From CATQHP01 sp965214915 (GTDB lineage Bacteria; Acidobacteriota; Terriglobia; Bryobacterales; UBA6623), in NCBI GenBank assembly GCA_965214915.1, contig CBDCCP010000002.1, positions 682,001 through 746,000 of the forward strand: 64,000 bases of DNA, in the 5' to 3' direction. Every line of letters starts with the position of its first letter. The first letter of the stretch is position 1. Shown one piece after another: positions 43,995-53,337 of this stretch. Made by a program: the position numbers and the translations under genes. The notes under the pieces are model-generated. The model worked only from the letters and a program-made list of their open reading frames with translations. It had not been told where the DNA came from and ran no database searches.

Positions 43995-45353
43995 ATGCAT
44001 CCACTGGTTATCCTGCTGCTCGCCATCGGCGTCGTTCTGTTTCTGATCGTCAAGTTGCGCGTGAACGCCTTTGCGGCTCTGATCGTCGCGGCTACGACCG
44101 TCGGGCTGCTGTCTCCCAACATCGAATTGGGCGACGTAATGGGCGAGGTCGCGGCTTCGTTCGGCCGCGTTTGCGGGGGCATCGGCATCGTCATCGCGCT
44201 GGCCGCCGTCGTGGGCCAATGCCTGATGGAAAGCGGAGCGGCGGACAAGATCGTGCGGGCGCTGCAGCGGCTGATGGGCAAGCGCAACCCTGCTTTCTCG
44301 ATGGTGGCCGGCGGATACATTCTTTCCATCCCCGTTTTCTTCGACACCGTTTTCTATTTGCTGGCGCCGATCGCCCGCGCCACGAGGGTTCGCACCGGCA
44401 AGAACTATGTGCTTTACCTGATGGCCATCGCCGCCGGCGCGACCGCCACCCACGCTCTGGTGCCTCCGACCCCGGGGCCTCTGGCGATGGCGGAATACCT
44501 CGACGTCGATATCGGCATGATGATTCTCGTCGGGATCGCCGTCAGCTTCCCCAAGTCGATGGCCGGCTTGGCGTTCGCGTTTCTGCGGGACCGTCAGCTC
44601 AGCGTCCCGCTGCGCGACGCGCCCGGCGTTTCGGTCGAGCAGCTCAAAGCGGCGGCGCGGCAAGACGAGGCTGCATTGCCCGCTCTCTGGGAGTCGGCAT
44701 TGCCGGTGATCCTGCCGGTCGTGCTGATCACGGCGAATACGATCCTGTCCGCGCTGGAGGTCGGAGGGGCGGTCGGTTCGGCGGCGCGCTTCGCCGGCAA
44801 CCCGAACTTCGCGCTGCTGGCCGCGATGGCCGTGGCCGTACGCACCCTGGTGCGCCAAAAGGGCGGCTCCCTCACGGACATCGGTCCGTCGATCGAACGC
44901 GCGTTGGCTTCGGGCGGCCTGATTATCTTGATTACGGCCGCGGGCGGGGCATTCGGCGGGATGCTGGTCAAATCCGGAATCGGCGACGAAATAGCGGGAG
45001 CTTCGCAATCTCTGGGGCTGCCCGCGTTGGCGCTGGCGTTCATTCTTCCGGCCATGCTGAAGCTGGCGCAGGGGTCGGGGACCGTGGCGATGATTACGGC
45101 GAGCTCGATCCTGGCGCCGCTGGCCGCAGAGGGTCTGCCGTTTCACCCGGTTTACCTGGCCTGCATGATCGGCTCGGGCTCGAAGCTCGGCTCCTGGATG
45201 AACGATTCGGGTTTCTGGGTTTACGCCAAGATGTCGGGGCTCACGGAAACCGAAACCCTCAAGACCTGGTCGCTGCTGCTGACCGTGATGGGCTTCGCGG
45301 GCGGGGCGATCACGCTGACCTTTGCGACGCTGTTTCCGCTGAAGTCCCTGTAA
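43995..45353 (+). CDS. GntP-family gluconate/sugar-acid:H+ symporter
   Basis: 452 aa with about 12-14 membrane spans throughout (HPLVILLLAIGVVLFLIVKL at the start). GntP landmarks are FGRVCGGIGIVIALAAVVGQ, FSMVAGGYILSIPVFFDTVF, HALVPPTPGPLAMA, GSGTVAMITASSI and IGSGSKLGSWMNDSGFW. The family imports gluconate and related aldonates or 2-keto-3-deoxy acids. That fits the IlvD/Edd dehydratase and lactonase-like protein elsewhere in the window, though not adjacent. A -10-like TACAAT lies at 43929-43934. Confidence 0.92.
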   Translation: MHPLVILLLAIGVVLFLIVKLRVNAFAALIVAATTVGLLSPNIELGDVMGEVAASFGRVCGGIGIVIALAAVVGQCLMESGAADKIVRALQRLMGKRNPAFSMVAGGYILSIPVFFDTVFYLLAPIARATRVRTGKNYVLYLMAIAAGATATHALVPPTPGPLAMAEYLDVDIGMMILVGIAVSFPKSMAGLAFAFLRDRQLSVPLRDAPGVSVEQLKAAARQDEAALPALWESALPVILPVVLITANTILSALEVGGAVGSAARFAGNPNFALLAAMAVAVRTLVRQKGGSLTDIGPSIERALASGGLIILITAAGGAFGGMLVKSGIGDEIAGASQSLGLPALALAFILPAMLKLAQGSGTVAMITASSILAPLAAEGLPFHPVYLACMIGSGSKLGSWMNDSGFWVYAKMSGLTETETLKTWSLLLTVMGFAGGAITLTFATLFPLKSL

Positions 45354-45516
45354 ACCGGCGCAGGGAATCGAAGAGGAGCGCAGAGAGCATGCGGCCGGGG
45401 GAAGAGGGCGTCGAGCTTGCGCCGCCGTCTCATCGCGCGGCGCGGTGGATGCTCCGCTGTTTCCTGCGTCTCCCATCCCTTGTATCGGCTCGTCTTTCTT
45501 GCGACGAAACTGACCG

Positions 45517-45545
45517 TTGACGCCCCGCGCCGGATCGGCTATAGT
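45517..45545 (+). promoter_or_regulatory. sigma70 promoter of the B12 uptake operon
   Basis: TTGACG (45517-45522), a 17-bp spacer and TATAGT (45540-45545) make the best housekeeping promoter in the window. Transcription would start near 45552, just before the cobalamin riboswitch. The 163 bp between the gntP stop and this promoter hold no recognisable gene. Confidence 0.8.
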
Positions 45546-45579
45546 TGTTTGAGAGCGCTAAGGCGCTCGCCCAAACTTG

Positions 45580-45760
45580 TTTGCAGGCGCCCGCTGGGCG
45601 TAATAGGGAAGTCCGGTGCAATTCCGGCGCGGTCCCGCCACTGTAAACAGCGAGCCTTCGGGACGATACGCCACTCCGGCGCGCGGCGCCGGGGGAAGGT
45701 TTTCCGAGGCGTTGGCGGCACAGCCGCCTGAAGCTGCGAGCCAGGAGACCTGCCTGCGGA
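45580..45760 (+). ncRNA. cobalamin (adenosylcobalamin) riboswitch
   Basis: The conserved core is unmistakable: AATAGGGAAGTCCGGTGCAA (45602-45621), then CCGGCGCGGTCCCGCCACTG and the 3' element GAGCCAGGAGACCTGCCTGC ending at 45757. The P1 helix can pair GCAGG (45583-45587) with CCTGC (45753-45757). Cobalamin binding is expected to switch off the downstream btu genes. From 45761 to 45881 there is a possible expression platform: CGGCC-GCTTG-GGCCG sits right before the btuB Shine-Dalgarno GGAAGGAG, and CCTCC near 45810 could pair with it, suggesting translational control. Confidence 0.95.
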
Positions 45761-45881
45761 TTGGAATGGCAGTTCTTCCGCGGAGATACGGAGACCTGAC
45801 CGGCGCGAGCCTCCCCGTTCGCGTGCCGCCGCCTCTGATCAACGCGTTCTTTTAACGGCCGCTTGGGCCGGAAGGAGCGTT

Positions 45882-48302
45882 ATGTTTCGATTCGGTTCGA
45901 CCGCCGCGGCGTCCGTGCTGCTGCTTGTCGGTTTCAGCGGCGATCTCGAGGCCGCCTCGATCGGCGGCACGGTTCGCGACGCCCAGGGAAGAGTCGTCGC
46001 CCGTGCGCTGATCCGCGCGCACGATATCGATAGCGGAACGCTGATTTCCACGCGCGGGGACGGGGCGGGGAATTACCTGTTGTCCGGACTCGGCGAGGGC
46101 GCGTATCTGCTGGAATTCGAAGACGGCGCATCGGCGCTGGCGGCTTCCGAGCGCCTGCAAATCCGCGGCGATTTGCGCGGCCACGACGTCACGCTCGCGG
46201 TGAAGAGCATCGAGACGGTCGTGATCGTCACCGCGGCCGGCACGCCTGCGGCGGGCGATGAAAGCGCCAAGGCGGCGAGCGTCGTTTCGTCCGACGAGAT
46301 CGACCGGCGGCGGGAATTTTCCATTGCCGAGGCCGTGCGCAACGTACCGGGCGTGCGCGTGCGGCAGTTGCGCGGCCCCGGCGGTTTGACGACGATTCAA
46401 ACCCGCGGCTTGCGCAATCGAGACACCGCCGTTTTGATTGACGGCCTGCGCTTCCGCGACGCCGCGGGCACGCAGGGGGACGCAACGCCGATCCTCCAGG
46501 ATTTTCTGGTTGTCGATACGGACCGCCTGGAGTTTCTGCGCGGATCGGGTTCGTCGCTTTACGGATCGCATGCGATCGGCGGAGTGCTCAATATCCAATC
46601 GGCGTCGGGCGGCGGCCGCCCGCACGGCGAAATTTCGATCGACGGCGGCGGACTGGGCGCGGCCCGCGGCCTCGCCCGTCTCAGCGGTGGGCTTTTGCCG
46701 CTGAACCGCTTGGTTTACAGCGGCGGCGTCGCGCACCTCAACGTCAGCGAAGGCGTGGACGGCTTCGACCCCTACCGCAACACGAGCGGGCAAGGCTATT
46801 TGCGTTATAGCTTCAGGCCCGGCATTGCGCTTAGCGGGCGCTTCTACGGGGGCGGTTCGTTCGCCGCCCTCAACGAAAGCCCGACCTTGGTCGAGGCAGT
46901 CACGGCCAATCATCCCGCTGCCGGACCGATTCCGGCGATCGGCCTGCCGCCCGCAGAAGTCCGAAGATTTTCGAGAGGACAGCCGTTTACGGCCGGCAAG
47001 GCCACCTTCGTACCCGATTTCAACGACCCCGACGGCAGCCGCGCCGGCTCGTTTCTCTCGTTGGCGACGGTTTTCCAGCACCAAGTTGCTCCGGATCGAT
47101 CCTACCGCTTGAGCTACCAACTGGTGGACACCGACCGCTCGCTGCGGGACGGTCCGGGGGGAGTCGGGTCATTCGAGCCGGTCCACAGCACCGTCGGCCG
47201 GTACAAGGGCCGCATCGACACGTTCCAGGCCCGGACCGACTTTTCGGCGGGCCGCGGGCAACTCGTCACGGTCGGCTACGAATACGAGCGCGAGGAGTAC
47301 TTCGATTTCAACACCGACGGCAATCCCGATGCAGCGGCGCGGTTCGATTCGACTTCATCCAGCGAACAAGGCAGCCATTCGGCGTTCGCGCAAGATCAGA
47401 TACGCTTCGGTGATTTCCAGATCGCTTTGTCCGGCCGGGCGCAGACATTCGATCTCCGGCGTCCTGTGTTCACGGGCGGGCGGAATCCTTATTCCGCCGC
47501 CGCAGCAGCTTCGCCGGACGGCGCCTACACGGGAGATGTTTCGCTGGCCTACTTTTTGACCGCAAGCGCGACGAAGCTGCGGGCGCACGGCGGCGCCGGC
47601 TATCGCGCGCCGTCTGGGTACGAGCGGTTCGGCGCCTCGTTTTTTCGCGGCGTCCCGAGTTTCTGGGGAGATCCGCATCTCGCCCCGGAGCGCTCGGCGG
47701 CATTCGACGCCGGCGTCGATCAATGGCTCGCCGGCGGCAAGGCGCGGCTTTCGGGGACATTCTTTTACACGGAATTGCAGGAAATCGTTCTCTTCGATTT
47801 CGGCGTCATCGATGCGGCGTCCGATCCTTGGGGGCGCTTTGGCGGCTACCGCAACGGCGGGGGAGCGTTGGCGCGGGGGCTGGAGATCGGCGTTTCGGCG
47901 TCGCCCGCGGCGGCAACGATGCTCAAGGCGGCCTATACCTATACGAATTCCGACTCGCGCGCGCCGACCGTGCCCGGAACGGATTTTTTCAAAACGCTCG
48001 GGGTCTCCGATCACATGTTTTCGCTGACGGCGATGCAGAGCTTCTGGAAGCGCTTCGACCTATCGTTCGATCTGTTCGTGCTGAGCGGATACCCGCTGCG
48101 TCTGTTCGGTGCGGGCGACCGCTTGTCGTTCGCAGGGCCGGTCAAGGCGGATGCCGTTTTCGGGTACGCCGTGCCCGTCGGCGAAACGCGCAGCGTGAAG
48201 TTTTACGGCAAGGTGGAAAACCTGCTCAATCGCCGCTATTTCGAAAACGGCTTTGCCGCGCCCGGCATCTGGGCCGTAGGAGGTTTACAATTCCAGTTTT
48301 AG
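45882..48302 (+). CDS. btuB: TonB-dependent cobalamin receptor, BtuB-like
   Basis: 806 aa with GGAAGGAG upstream. Signal peptide (ASVLLLVGFSGDLEA), then a carboxypeptidase-regulatory-like domain (SIGGTVRDAQGRVVARALI, residues about 25-110). Next come a TonB-box-like ETVVIVTAAG, the plug (EAVRNVPGVRVRQLRG, TRGLRNRDTAVLIDGLRF, YGSHAIGGVLNIQS) and a 22-strand-type barrel ending in Phe (GGLQFQF). The riboswitch in its leader and btuFCD downstream give the substrate as vitamin B12 or a cobinamide. The N-terminal extension is typical of acidobacterial and Bacteroidetes receptors and absent from E. coli BtuB. Confidence 0.93.
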   Translation: MFRFGSTAAASVLLLVGFSGDLEAASIGGTVRDAQGRVVARALIRAHDIDSGTLISTRGDGAGNYLLSGLGEGAYLLEFEDGASALAASERLQIRGDLRGHDVTLAVKSIETVVIVTAAGTPAAGDESAKAASVVSSDEIDRRREFSIAEAVRNVPGVRVRQLRGPGGLTTIQTRGLRNRDTAVLIDGLRFRDAAGTQGDATPILQDFLVVDTDRLEFLRGSGSSLYGSHAIGGVLNIQSASGGGRPHGEISIDGGGLGAARGLARLSGGLLPLNRLVYSGGVAHLNVSEGVDGFDPYRNTSGQGYLRYSFRPGIALSGRFYGGGSFAALNESPTLVEAVTANHPAAGPIPAIGLPPAEVRRFSRGQPFTAGKATFVPDFNDPDGSRAGSFLSLATVFQHQVAPDRSYRLSYQLVDTDRSLRDGPGGVGSFEPVHSTVGRYKGRIDTFQARTDFSAGRGQLVTVGYEYEREEYFDFNTDGNPDAAARFDSTSSSEQGSHSAFAQDQIRFGDFQIALSGRAQTFDLRRPVFTGGRNPYSAAAAASPDGAYTGDVSLAYFLTASATKLRAHGGAGYRAPSGYERFGASFFRGVPSFWGDPHLAPERSAAFDAGVDQWLAGGKARLSGTFFYTELQEIVLFDFGVIDAASDPWGRFGGYRNGGGALARGLEIGVSASPAAATMLKAAYTYTNSDSRAPTVPGTDFFKTLGVSDHMFSLTAMQSFWKRFDLSFDLFVLSGYPLRLFGAGDRLSFAGPVKADAVFGYAVPVGETRSVKFYGKVENLLNRRYFENGFAAPGIWAVGGLQFQF

Positions 48303-48339
48303 CCATCCACGGGACAAGCGGAGCCGCGGGGGCGCCGCG

Positions 48340-49317
48340 ATGACCGGCCGCGTCCGACTGCTCGCGGCAGCGGCGGCGGCCGCCGCTCTCGTCTTCTGGG
48401 TGGGAGACGGCGGCGGCGTTTTCCGGTTTTCCGGCGCGCCGGGCGGATACGGCGGATCCTCGCCGCCCGGCGCTGCGTTTCCGCGAACCTTCACGGACTT
48501 TCACGGCGTTGAAGTCACGCTGGCGCAAGCCCCGGCCCGCATCGCTTCGCAATCGCTGCCGACCGATCACCTCTTGTTTGCCGTCGTTCCCGCCGAACGC
48601 ATAGCCGCGGTGAGCGCCTACGCCGGCCTCCAGCAGTACAGCAATGTCGTCGATCTGGTCCGGCGGCGCGGCATACCGGCGCTCCGCGGCGCCGAGCAGG
48701 CGGTGCGTCTGCAACCCGACCTGTTGCTCGTTTCGAACATTTCGCGGGCCGATTTCACCGATCTTGTGCGCAACGCCGGCATCCCGACGTATGCCATGCG
48801 CACTGTCTTCCGTTCGTTGGAGGAGATCGCGGACGGCCTGCGCCGGATCGGCGATCTGACCGGCGAGCCGGAAGCCGCGGCGGCCGCGGTCGCCGGGTTC
48901 GAAGCCGCGACCGCGGCCGCTGTTGCCAAGCGCCCCCCCGGCGGAGGGCATTCCCCGCCGCGTGTCTTGGCGCTGTCCGGCTTTTCTTACAGTTACGGCG
49001 AAGGCTCGCTGTTCGAGGACATCGTGACGAAGCTGGGCGCAGTCAATGTCGGCAGCGAACAGGGATTGGGCGAGTGGGGCAAGGTCGGCAAAGAGCAGAT
49101 CGCTGCTTGGAATCCCGACTGGATCGTGACCGGGTCGGGAGGAAGCAACCCGACCGATGTAGCGGAAAGGCTGGCGGCCGATCCCGCGGTCGCGGTCACC
49201 GCCGCCGGTCAAAAAAGGCAAATCCTGGTCGTCGAGAACCGTCACTACGTGACCACGTCGCATCATGTCGTCCACATGATGCAGGCCATCGCCGAGGCGC
49301 TCTATGACTCGCAGTAG
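48340..49317 (+). CDS. btuF: periplasmic cobalamin-binding protein, BtuF-like
   Basis: 325 aa. An N-terminal hydrophobic signal (LLAAAAAAAALVFWV) is followed by a Gly/Pro-rich linker and a PF01497-type fold: FPRTFTDFHGVEVTLAQAPA, IASQSLPTDHLLFAVVPAER, LRGAEQAVRLQPDLLLVSN, LEEIADGLRRIGDLTG, WNPDWIVTGSGG. Lacking a clear lipobox, it may be anchored or soluble. It delivers cobalamin to BtuCD. It begins 37 bp after btuB. Confidence 0.9.
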   Translation: MTGRVRLLAAAAAAAALVFWVGDGGGVFRFSGAPGGYGGSSPPGAAFPRTFTDFHGVEVTLAQAPARIASQSLPTDHLLFAVVPAERIAAVSAYAGLQQYSNVVDLVRRRGIPALRGAEQAVRLQPDLLLVSNISRADFTDLVRNAGIPTYAMRTVFRSLEEIADGLRRIGDLTGEPEAAAAAVAGFEAATAAAVAKRPPGGGHSPPRVLALSGFSYSYGEGSLFEDIVTKLGAVNVGSEQGLGEWGKVGKEQIAAWNPDWIVTGSGGSNPTDVAERLAADPAVAVTAAGQKRQILVVENRHYVTTSHHVVHMMQAIAEALYDSQ

Positions 49318-49344
49318 GCCGTTTCCGGAACGAGGGCGGGCAAG

Positions 49345-50385
49345 TTGAAAACCCGCGTCCAACCGGTGGTCTATTTCGCGCTGGCCGCGGCTTTGCTCGG
49401 CGTTGCCGCCGCGGCGGGCATCCTCGTCGGCTCGACCGCGCTCTCGTGGGAAACGATAGGGCGCGTCCTGGTCAGGCATCTTTTGTCGTTTTCCGGCGAA
49501 GGCGTCAGCGCAGCCGACGACGTTATCGTCTGGACGATTCGGCTGCCGCGGGTTCTTGTCGCGGCTCTGTCCGGCGCCTCGCTTGCCGCGGCCGGGGCCG
49601 CGATGCAGGGGCTGTTCCGCAACCCGCTCGCCGAGCCAAGCGTCGTAGGCGTCAGCGCCGGCGCCGGACTGGGCGCGGTGCTTGCCTTTGTCACGGGGCT
49701 GGTTGCGCAATCGGCGCTCTGGCTGCCGTTGTGCTCGTTCGTTACCGCTTTGTTGACGCTGCTCGGCGTCTATTCGTTGGCGACGCGGTCCGGACGCACC
49801 CCGGTCGCCACGCTGCTGCTGGCGGGCATCGCCGTTGGGTCGTTTCTAACGGCGATGAGCTCGTTGCTGATTTCGATGAACTTCGTCGATTGGGAAGTCG
49901 CCGCGGAGATGCTGTATTGGATGATGGGCGGACTGGACAGCCGCTCGTGGGTCCACGTCTGGATCGCGCTGCCCTTCACCCTCATCGGCGGCGCTTTGAC
50001 AATCTGGTTCGCGCGCGATCTCGACCTCATGCTGACGGGCGAGGAAGTCTCCGCATCCCTGGGCGTTGACGTGCAGGCTCTCAAACGGAGCGTCCTGGCC
50101 GCGGCGGCTCTGCTGACTGCTTCGTCCGTGGCGGTCAGCGGCATTCTGGCGTTTGTCGGGTTGGTCGTCCCGCACATCGTCCGCTTGATCCTGGGGCCGT
50201 CTCACCGTATCTTGTTTCCGGCCTCGATGTTGACCGGAGCGGTTTTTTTGATCGGCTGCGACATTCTGGCCCGAACGATCTACGGACCGATGGAAATTCG
50301 CCTGGGAGTCGTTACCGCGGCGATAGGAGCGCCGTTTTTCCTTTGGTTGCTGCACGCGCGCCGGCGGGAGTTGGGGGCGGCATGA
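49345..50385 (+). CDS. btuC: cobalamin ABC transporter permease, BtuC-like (FecCD family)
   Basis: 346 aa from TTG 49345. FecCD hallmarks: TIRLPRVLVAALSGASLAAA, GAAMQGLFRNPLAEPSVVGV, GAGLGAVLAF, AVSGILAFVGLVVPHIVRLI and LGVVTAAIGAPFFLWLL, with about ten membrane spans. It overlaps btuD by 4 bp. Substrate is assigned from the riboswitch and btuB/F context. Confidence 0.92.
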   Translation: MKTRVQPVVYFALAAALLGVAAAAGILVGSTALSWETIGRVLVRHLLSFSGEGVSAADDVIVWTIRLPRVLVAALSGASLAAAGAAMQGLFRNPLAEPSVVGVSAGAGLGAVLAFVTGLVAQSALWLPLCSFVTALLTLLGVYSLATRSGRTPVATLLLAGIAVGSFLTAMSSLLISMNFVDWEVAAEMLYWMMGGLDSRSWVHVWIALPFTLIGGALTIWFARDLDLMLTGEEVSASLGVDVQALKRSVLAAAALLTASSVAVSGILAFVGLVVPHIVRLILGPSHRILFPASMLTGAVFLIGCDILARTIYGPMEIRLGVVTAAIGAPFFLWLLHARRRELGAA

Positions 50386-51161
50386 GCGTCCTCGAGTTGT
50401 CCGCAGCCGCTTATGCGATCGACGGCAAGCGGATCGTGGAAAACCTGGATATGCGTATCGCCCGCGGCCGAGTGACCGCGGTCGTCGGCCCCAACGGCGC
50501 CGGCAAATCGACCGCTCTCAGATTGCTTGCCGGGCTGCTGAAGCCGGCGGCCGGCCGCGTCATGCTCGCGGGAAAAGATATCGCCTCTTTCACGCGGCGG
50601 GAGTTGGCGCAGCGCGTGACCTATATTCCGCAAGATGCGGCGCCCGACGTCGCCTTCACGGTCCGCGAATGCGTCGGCATGGGGCGTTATTGCCGCAGAG
50701 GGCGCTTCGAAGCCGAGACCGACCGGGACCGCAAGGCGGTCGAGGCCGCCTTGCGCATCACTGACGCCAGGCTCCTCGTGGACCGTTGGTTAAACGAATT
50801 GTCCGGCGGAGAAAAACAACGCGTCATGCTGGCGCGGGGCTTGGCGACGGAATCTGAATATTTGCTGCTGGACGAGCCGACCGCGAACCTCGATATCGAC
50901 CATGCCTTGTCGCTGCTCGATCTCTGCGGCGAAATTGCCGCCGCCGGCCGCGCCGTTGTGTTGGCCCTGCACGATTTGAACAGCGTGCTGCGTGTCGCCG
51001 ATTTCGTTTACGTTCTGTGCAGCGGTCGGCTCGGCGCCGCCGGCAAACCGCGCGAGACATTGACCGCGGATTTGCTGGAGCGGGTGTTTCGCGTGAAAAC
51101 GGAATTCGCGGCCGTCGGGAGCGATACCGTGCTGCGCTTCGAGCGGCGCGGCGGCCGGTAG
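50382..51161 (+). CDS. btuD: cobalamin ABC transporter ATPase, BtuD-like
   Basis: 259 aa from ATG 50382 (ATGA with btuC stop). Walker A VVGPNGAGKSTALRL, Q-loop YIPQDAAP, signature ELSGGEKQRVMLARG, Walker B YLLLDEPTANLD and switch His in LALHDLN are all intact. It powers import through BtuC and ends the riboswitch-controlled operon. Its stop is 14 bp from that of convergent pgsA. Confidence 0.93.
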   Translation: MSVLELSAAAYAIDGKRIVENLDMRIARGRVTAVVGPNGAGKSTALRLLAGLLKPAAGRVMLAGKDIASFTRRELAQRVTYIPQDAAPDVAFTVRECVGMGRYCRRGRFEAETDRDRKAVEAALRITDARLLVDRWLNELSGGEKQRVMLARGLATESEYLLLDEPTANLDIDHALSLLDLCGEIAAAGRAVVLALHDLNSVLRVADFVYVLCSGRLGAAGKPRETLTADLLERVFRVKTEFAAVGSDTVLRFERRGGR

Positions 51162-51175
51162 GGCGCCGCGGGACG

Positions 51176-51820
51176 CTACGACCGCGCCTTATATTGCTGC
51201 CGTTCGCTGCGGCGAAGGTTTTTGGCAATTGCCGGCAGGCCCTCGGAGTCCGACTTGACCGGCGCGTCCGAGCGTTTCCAGAAATTCCGGAAATAATCCA
51301 CCATCGACCAGATCGTCACCAGCACCACCAGCCAAAGGACGATGTACGCCAAGCCGTCGATCAACGGCGAGTAAGGCGCCATCAACAGCAGCGAAACCGC
51401 CAGAACCTGCGCCACCATCTTCGTTTTGCCCAGGTCGCTGGCGGCGATTGTGACCCCTTCGGTCAAGGCCACGTAACGCAGCGCCGAAACGACGAATTCG
51501 CGGCTGACAATCAGCACGACCATCCACGCCGGCACGCGATCGAGCTCGACGAGCGAAATGAACGCCGCCGAGATGAGCAGCTTGTCGGCAATCGGGTCCA
51601 GCAGCTTTCCCAGGGTCGTAACCTGCCGCCGCCGCCGGGCGAGGTAGCCGTCGAGCAGGTCGGTGAGCGCGGCGGTCAGAAAAATGAGCAGCGCAATCCA
51701 CTCGCGCGTGAAGGTAACCCAACCGGCATCGACCTCGATGCTGCCTTTGCGCAGCAGCACGGCCAGCAGAACCGGCACGAAAAATATGCGCGACAGCGTC
51801 AGCGTATTGGGAAGATTCAT
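51176..51820 (-). CDS. pgsA: CDP-diacylglycerol-glycerol-3-phosphate 3-phosphatidyltransferase
   Basis: 214 aa with about five membrane spans. The CDP-alcohol phosphatidyltransferase motif D-x2-D-G-x2-A-R-x8-G-x3-D-x3-D is complete (LLDGYLARRRRQVTTLGKLL followed by DPIADK). NLPNTLTLSRIFFVPVLL is the typical start. It makes phosphatidylglycerophosphate, the precursor of phosphatidylglycerol. PgsA is preferred over phosphatidylserine synthase because of NLPN and the LDPIADKLL context. Confidence 0.93.
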   Translation of the reverse strand: MNLPNTLTLSRIFFVPVLLAVLLRKGSIEVDAGWVTFTREWIALLIFLTAALTDLLDGYLARRRRQVTTLGKLLDPIADKLLISAAFISLVELDRVPAWMVVLIVSREFVVSALRYVALTEGVTIAASDLGKTKMVAQVLAVSLLLMAPYSPLIDGLAYIVLWLVVLVTIWSMVDYFRNFWKRSDAPVKSDSEGLPAIAKNLRRSERQQYKARS

Positions 51821-51978
51821 CCCGGCAAACCTCAGTCCACGATCATGCGCAGCTTGAAAGAGAGGATGTCTCGCATTAGCCTACTATATTTCGGGATGTC
51901 GGGTCAGGACGGGCGCTTGTGTTTTTAACGGGCAACGCGGAGCCGCGGGCGCCCTCGCGGTCAACTGCGCAGCGGCGG

Positions 51979-53337
51979 ATGCGGGACGACTGGGAGCGCC
52001 GCGCTCGCGAGGATGCTGCGTACTACGCGGCGTTCGGGGGCAGGAATCAGAAGCCCGAGGAATTTTTCGCCTCCGCCGGCGACGCCTTGACCGCCATCCG
52101 CTCGGAGTTGTATCGGCTTTCGCCTGAGGGCGCCGCGCCGCGGATGTCGGCCTTGGAGATCGGTTGCGGGCCGGGGCGGCTGATGCGGCCCCTGAGCGCG
52201 GAGTTCGGCGCTGTCTCGGGGGTTGACGTTTCGCCGACAATGGTCGAGCTTGCGCGCGAGAACCTCGCCGCAACGGCCGGCGCCAGGGTCGAGTTGTCCA
52301 ACGGATCGGACCTCCGCCAATTCGCTTCCGAGTCGGTCGATTTCTGTTATTCCTACGCCGTTTTCCAGCACATACCCGAGCGCGCCGTCGTGCTGTCGTA
52401 CATGCGCGAGGCCTGCCGTGTTTTGAAGCCCGGCGGCGTGTTCCGGTTTCAGGTCAACGGCTTGCCGCGGGCCGGCGCCGCGCGCCCGGAACCCGTCGCC
52501 GGCTGGTCGGCGCGGTCCGGCGCGCCCGCGGGCTCGGTCGTTCTCGACGACCGCCCCGACACCTGGAGCGGCGTCAGCTTCTCGGGTGAAGAAATTGCTG
52601 CTTTTGCGGCGGGCGCGGGCATGCAACTGCCGGCGATGGACGGCTTCGACACGCAGTATTTGTGGGTGACGATGCGCAAGCCCGACGGCGGCGAGCAAGG
52701 CCCCGCGCCCGGCGTCCGTATCGCGCGTGTTACGAACTGCTACACCGACGATTGCCTGATTCCCTGCTCGGGGCGTTTCGCCGCCGCCTCGCTTTGGGTT
52801 CCGGGGCTGAACGCCGCCGCCGATCTCAACAACCTTAGGGTGGAGATCGACGGCGTACCCACCGCGCCGAGCTTCATCGGCCGCCGGCTTCCGAACGCGC
52901 CCTATCAGATAAACGTCTATCTGCCGCCGGATGTACGCACCGGCATCCTGCCCGTCCGGCTGCTCTGCGAAGACTTGCCGCGGGAGGTTGCCGGAGCGCT
53001 GCGGGTCATCCCGGAAGGGCCGGCGGCGCCGCGCGTCGTCAATCTTTGCGACGGAGTCAATCTACTTTCGAAGCTGAACATCGAGAGCCGCGTCATCAAG
53101 GTTCAAATCGAGGAGGCTCCTTATGCAACGGCCGCTGCGCTGCTCGAATCTTTTGCCGCGGCGATCGACGGCTGTCCGATTACGGACGTCGACGCCTTTT
53201 GCATCGATCCTCTGCCGCGGCTTTTCGAGTTGAATCTGGGCGTGCCCGACACGGTTTCGCCCGGCGCCTGCAATCTCTATATGACGCTCGGGAGGCGCAA
53301 GATCGGCCCGCTCGGGATTCAGGTTGCGTCCCGGTGA
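51979..53337 (+). CDS. SAM-dependent methyltransferase fused to a Solibacter-type C-terminal domain
   Basis: 452 aa from ATG 51979 (MRDDWERRAREDAAYYAAFG looks like a natural start); GTG 51919 would add 20 residues. Residues about 55-185 are a class I methyltransferase: motif I ALEIGCGPGRLMRPL, acidic SGVDVSPTM, VDFCYSYAVFQHIPE and RVLKPGGVFRFQV. From about 240 on comes a beta-rich region with VTNCYTDDCLIPCSGRFAA, LRVEIDGVPTAPSFIG and PYQINVYLPPDVRTG, resembling TIGR03437/IPT-like domains. The acceptor is unknown. The next start (GTG 53334) overlaps its stop by 4 bp. Confidence 0.82.
   Translation: MRDDWERRAREDAAYYAAFGGRNQKPEEFFASAGDALTAIRSELYRLSPEGAAPRMSALEIGCGPGRLMRPLSAEFGAVSGVDVSPTMVELARENLAATAGARVELSNGSDLRQFASESVDFCYSYAVFQHIPERAVVLSYMREACRVLKPGGVFRFQVNGLPRAGAARPEPVAGWSARSGAPAGSVVLDDRPDTWSGVSFSGEEIAAFAAGAGMQLPAMDGFDTQYLWVTMRKPDGGEQGPAPGVRIARVTNCYTDDCLIPCSGRFAAASLWVPGLNAAADLNNLRVEIDGVPTAPSFIGRRLPNAPYQINVYLPPDVRTGILPVRLLCEDLPREVAGALRVIPEGPAAPRVVNLCDGVNLLSKLNIESRVIKVQIEEAPYATAAALLESFAAAIDGCPITDVDAFCIDPLPRLFELNLGVPDTVSPGACNLYMTLGRRKIGPLGIQVASR

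Noticed and set aside
53046..53333. N-terminal extension of the membrane protein back to 53046.
   Set aside because: That stretch is Arg-rich shadow of the methyltransferase gene; GTG 53334 with the GTGA overlap is the sensible start.
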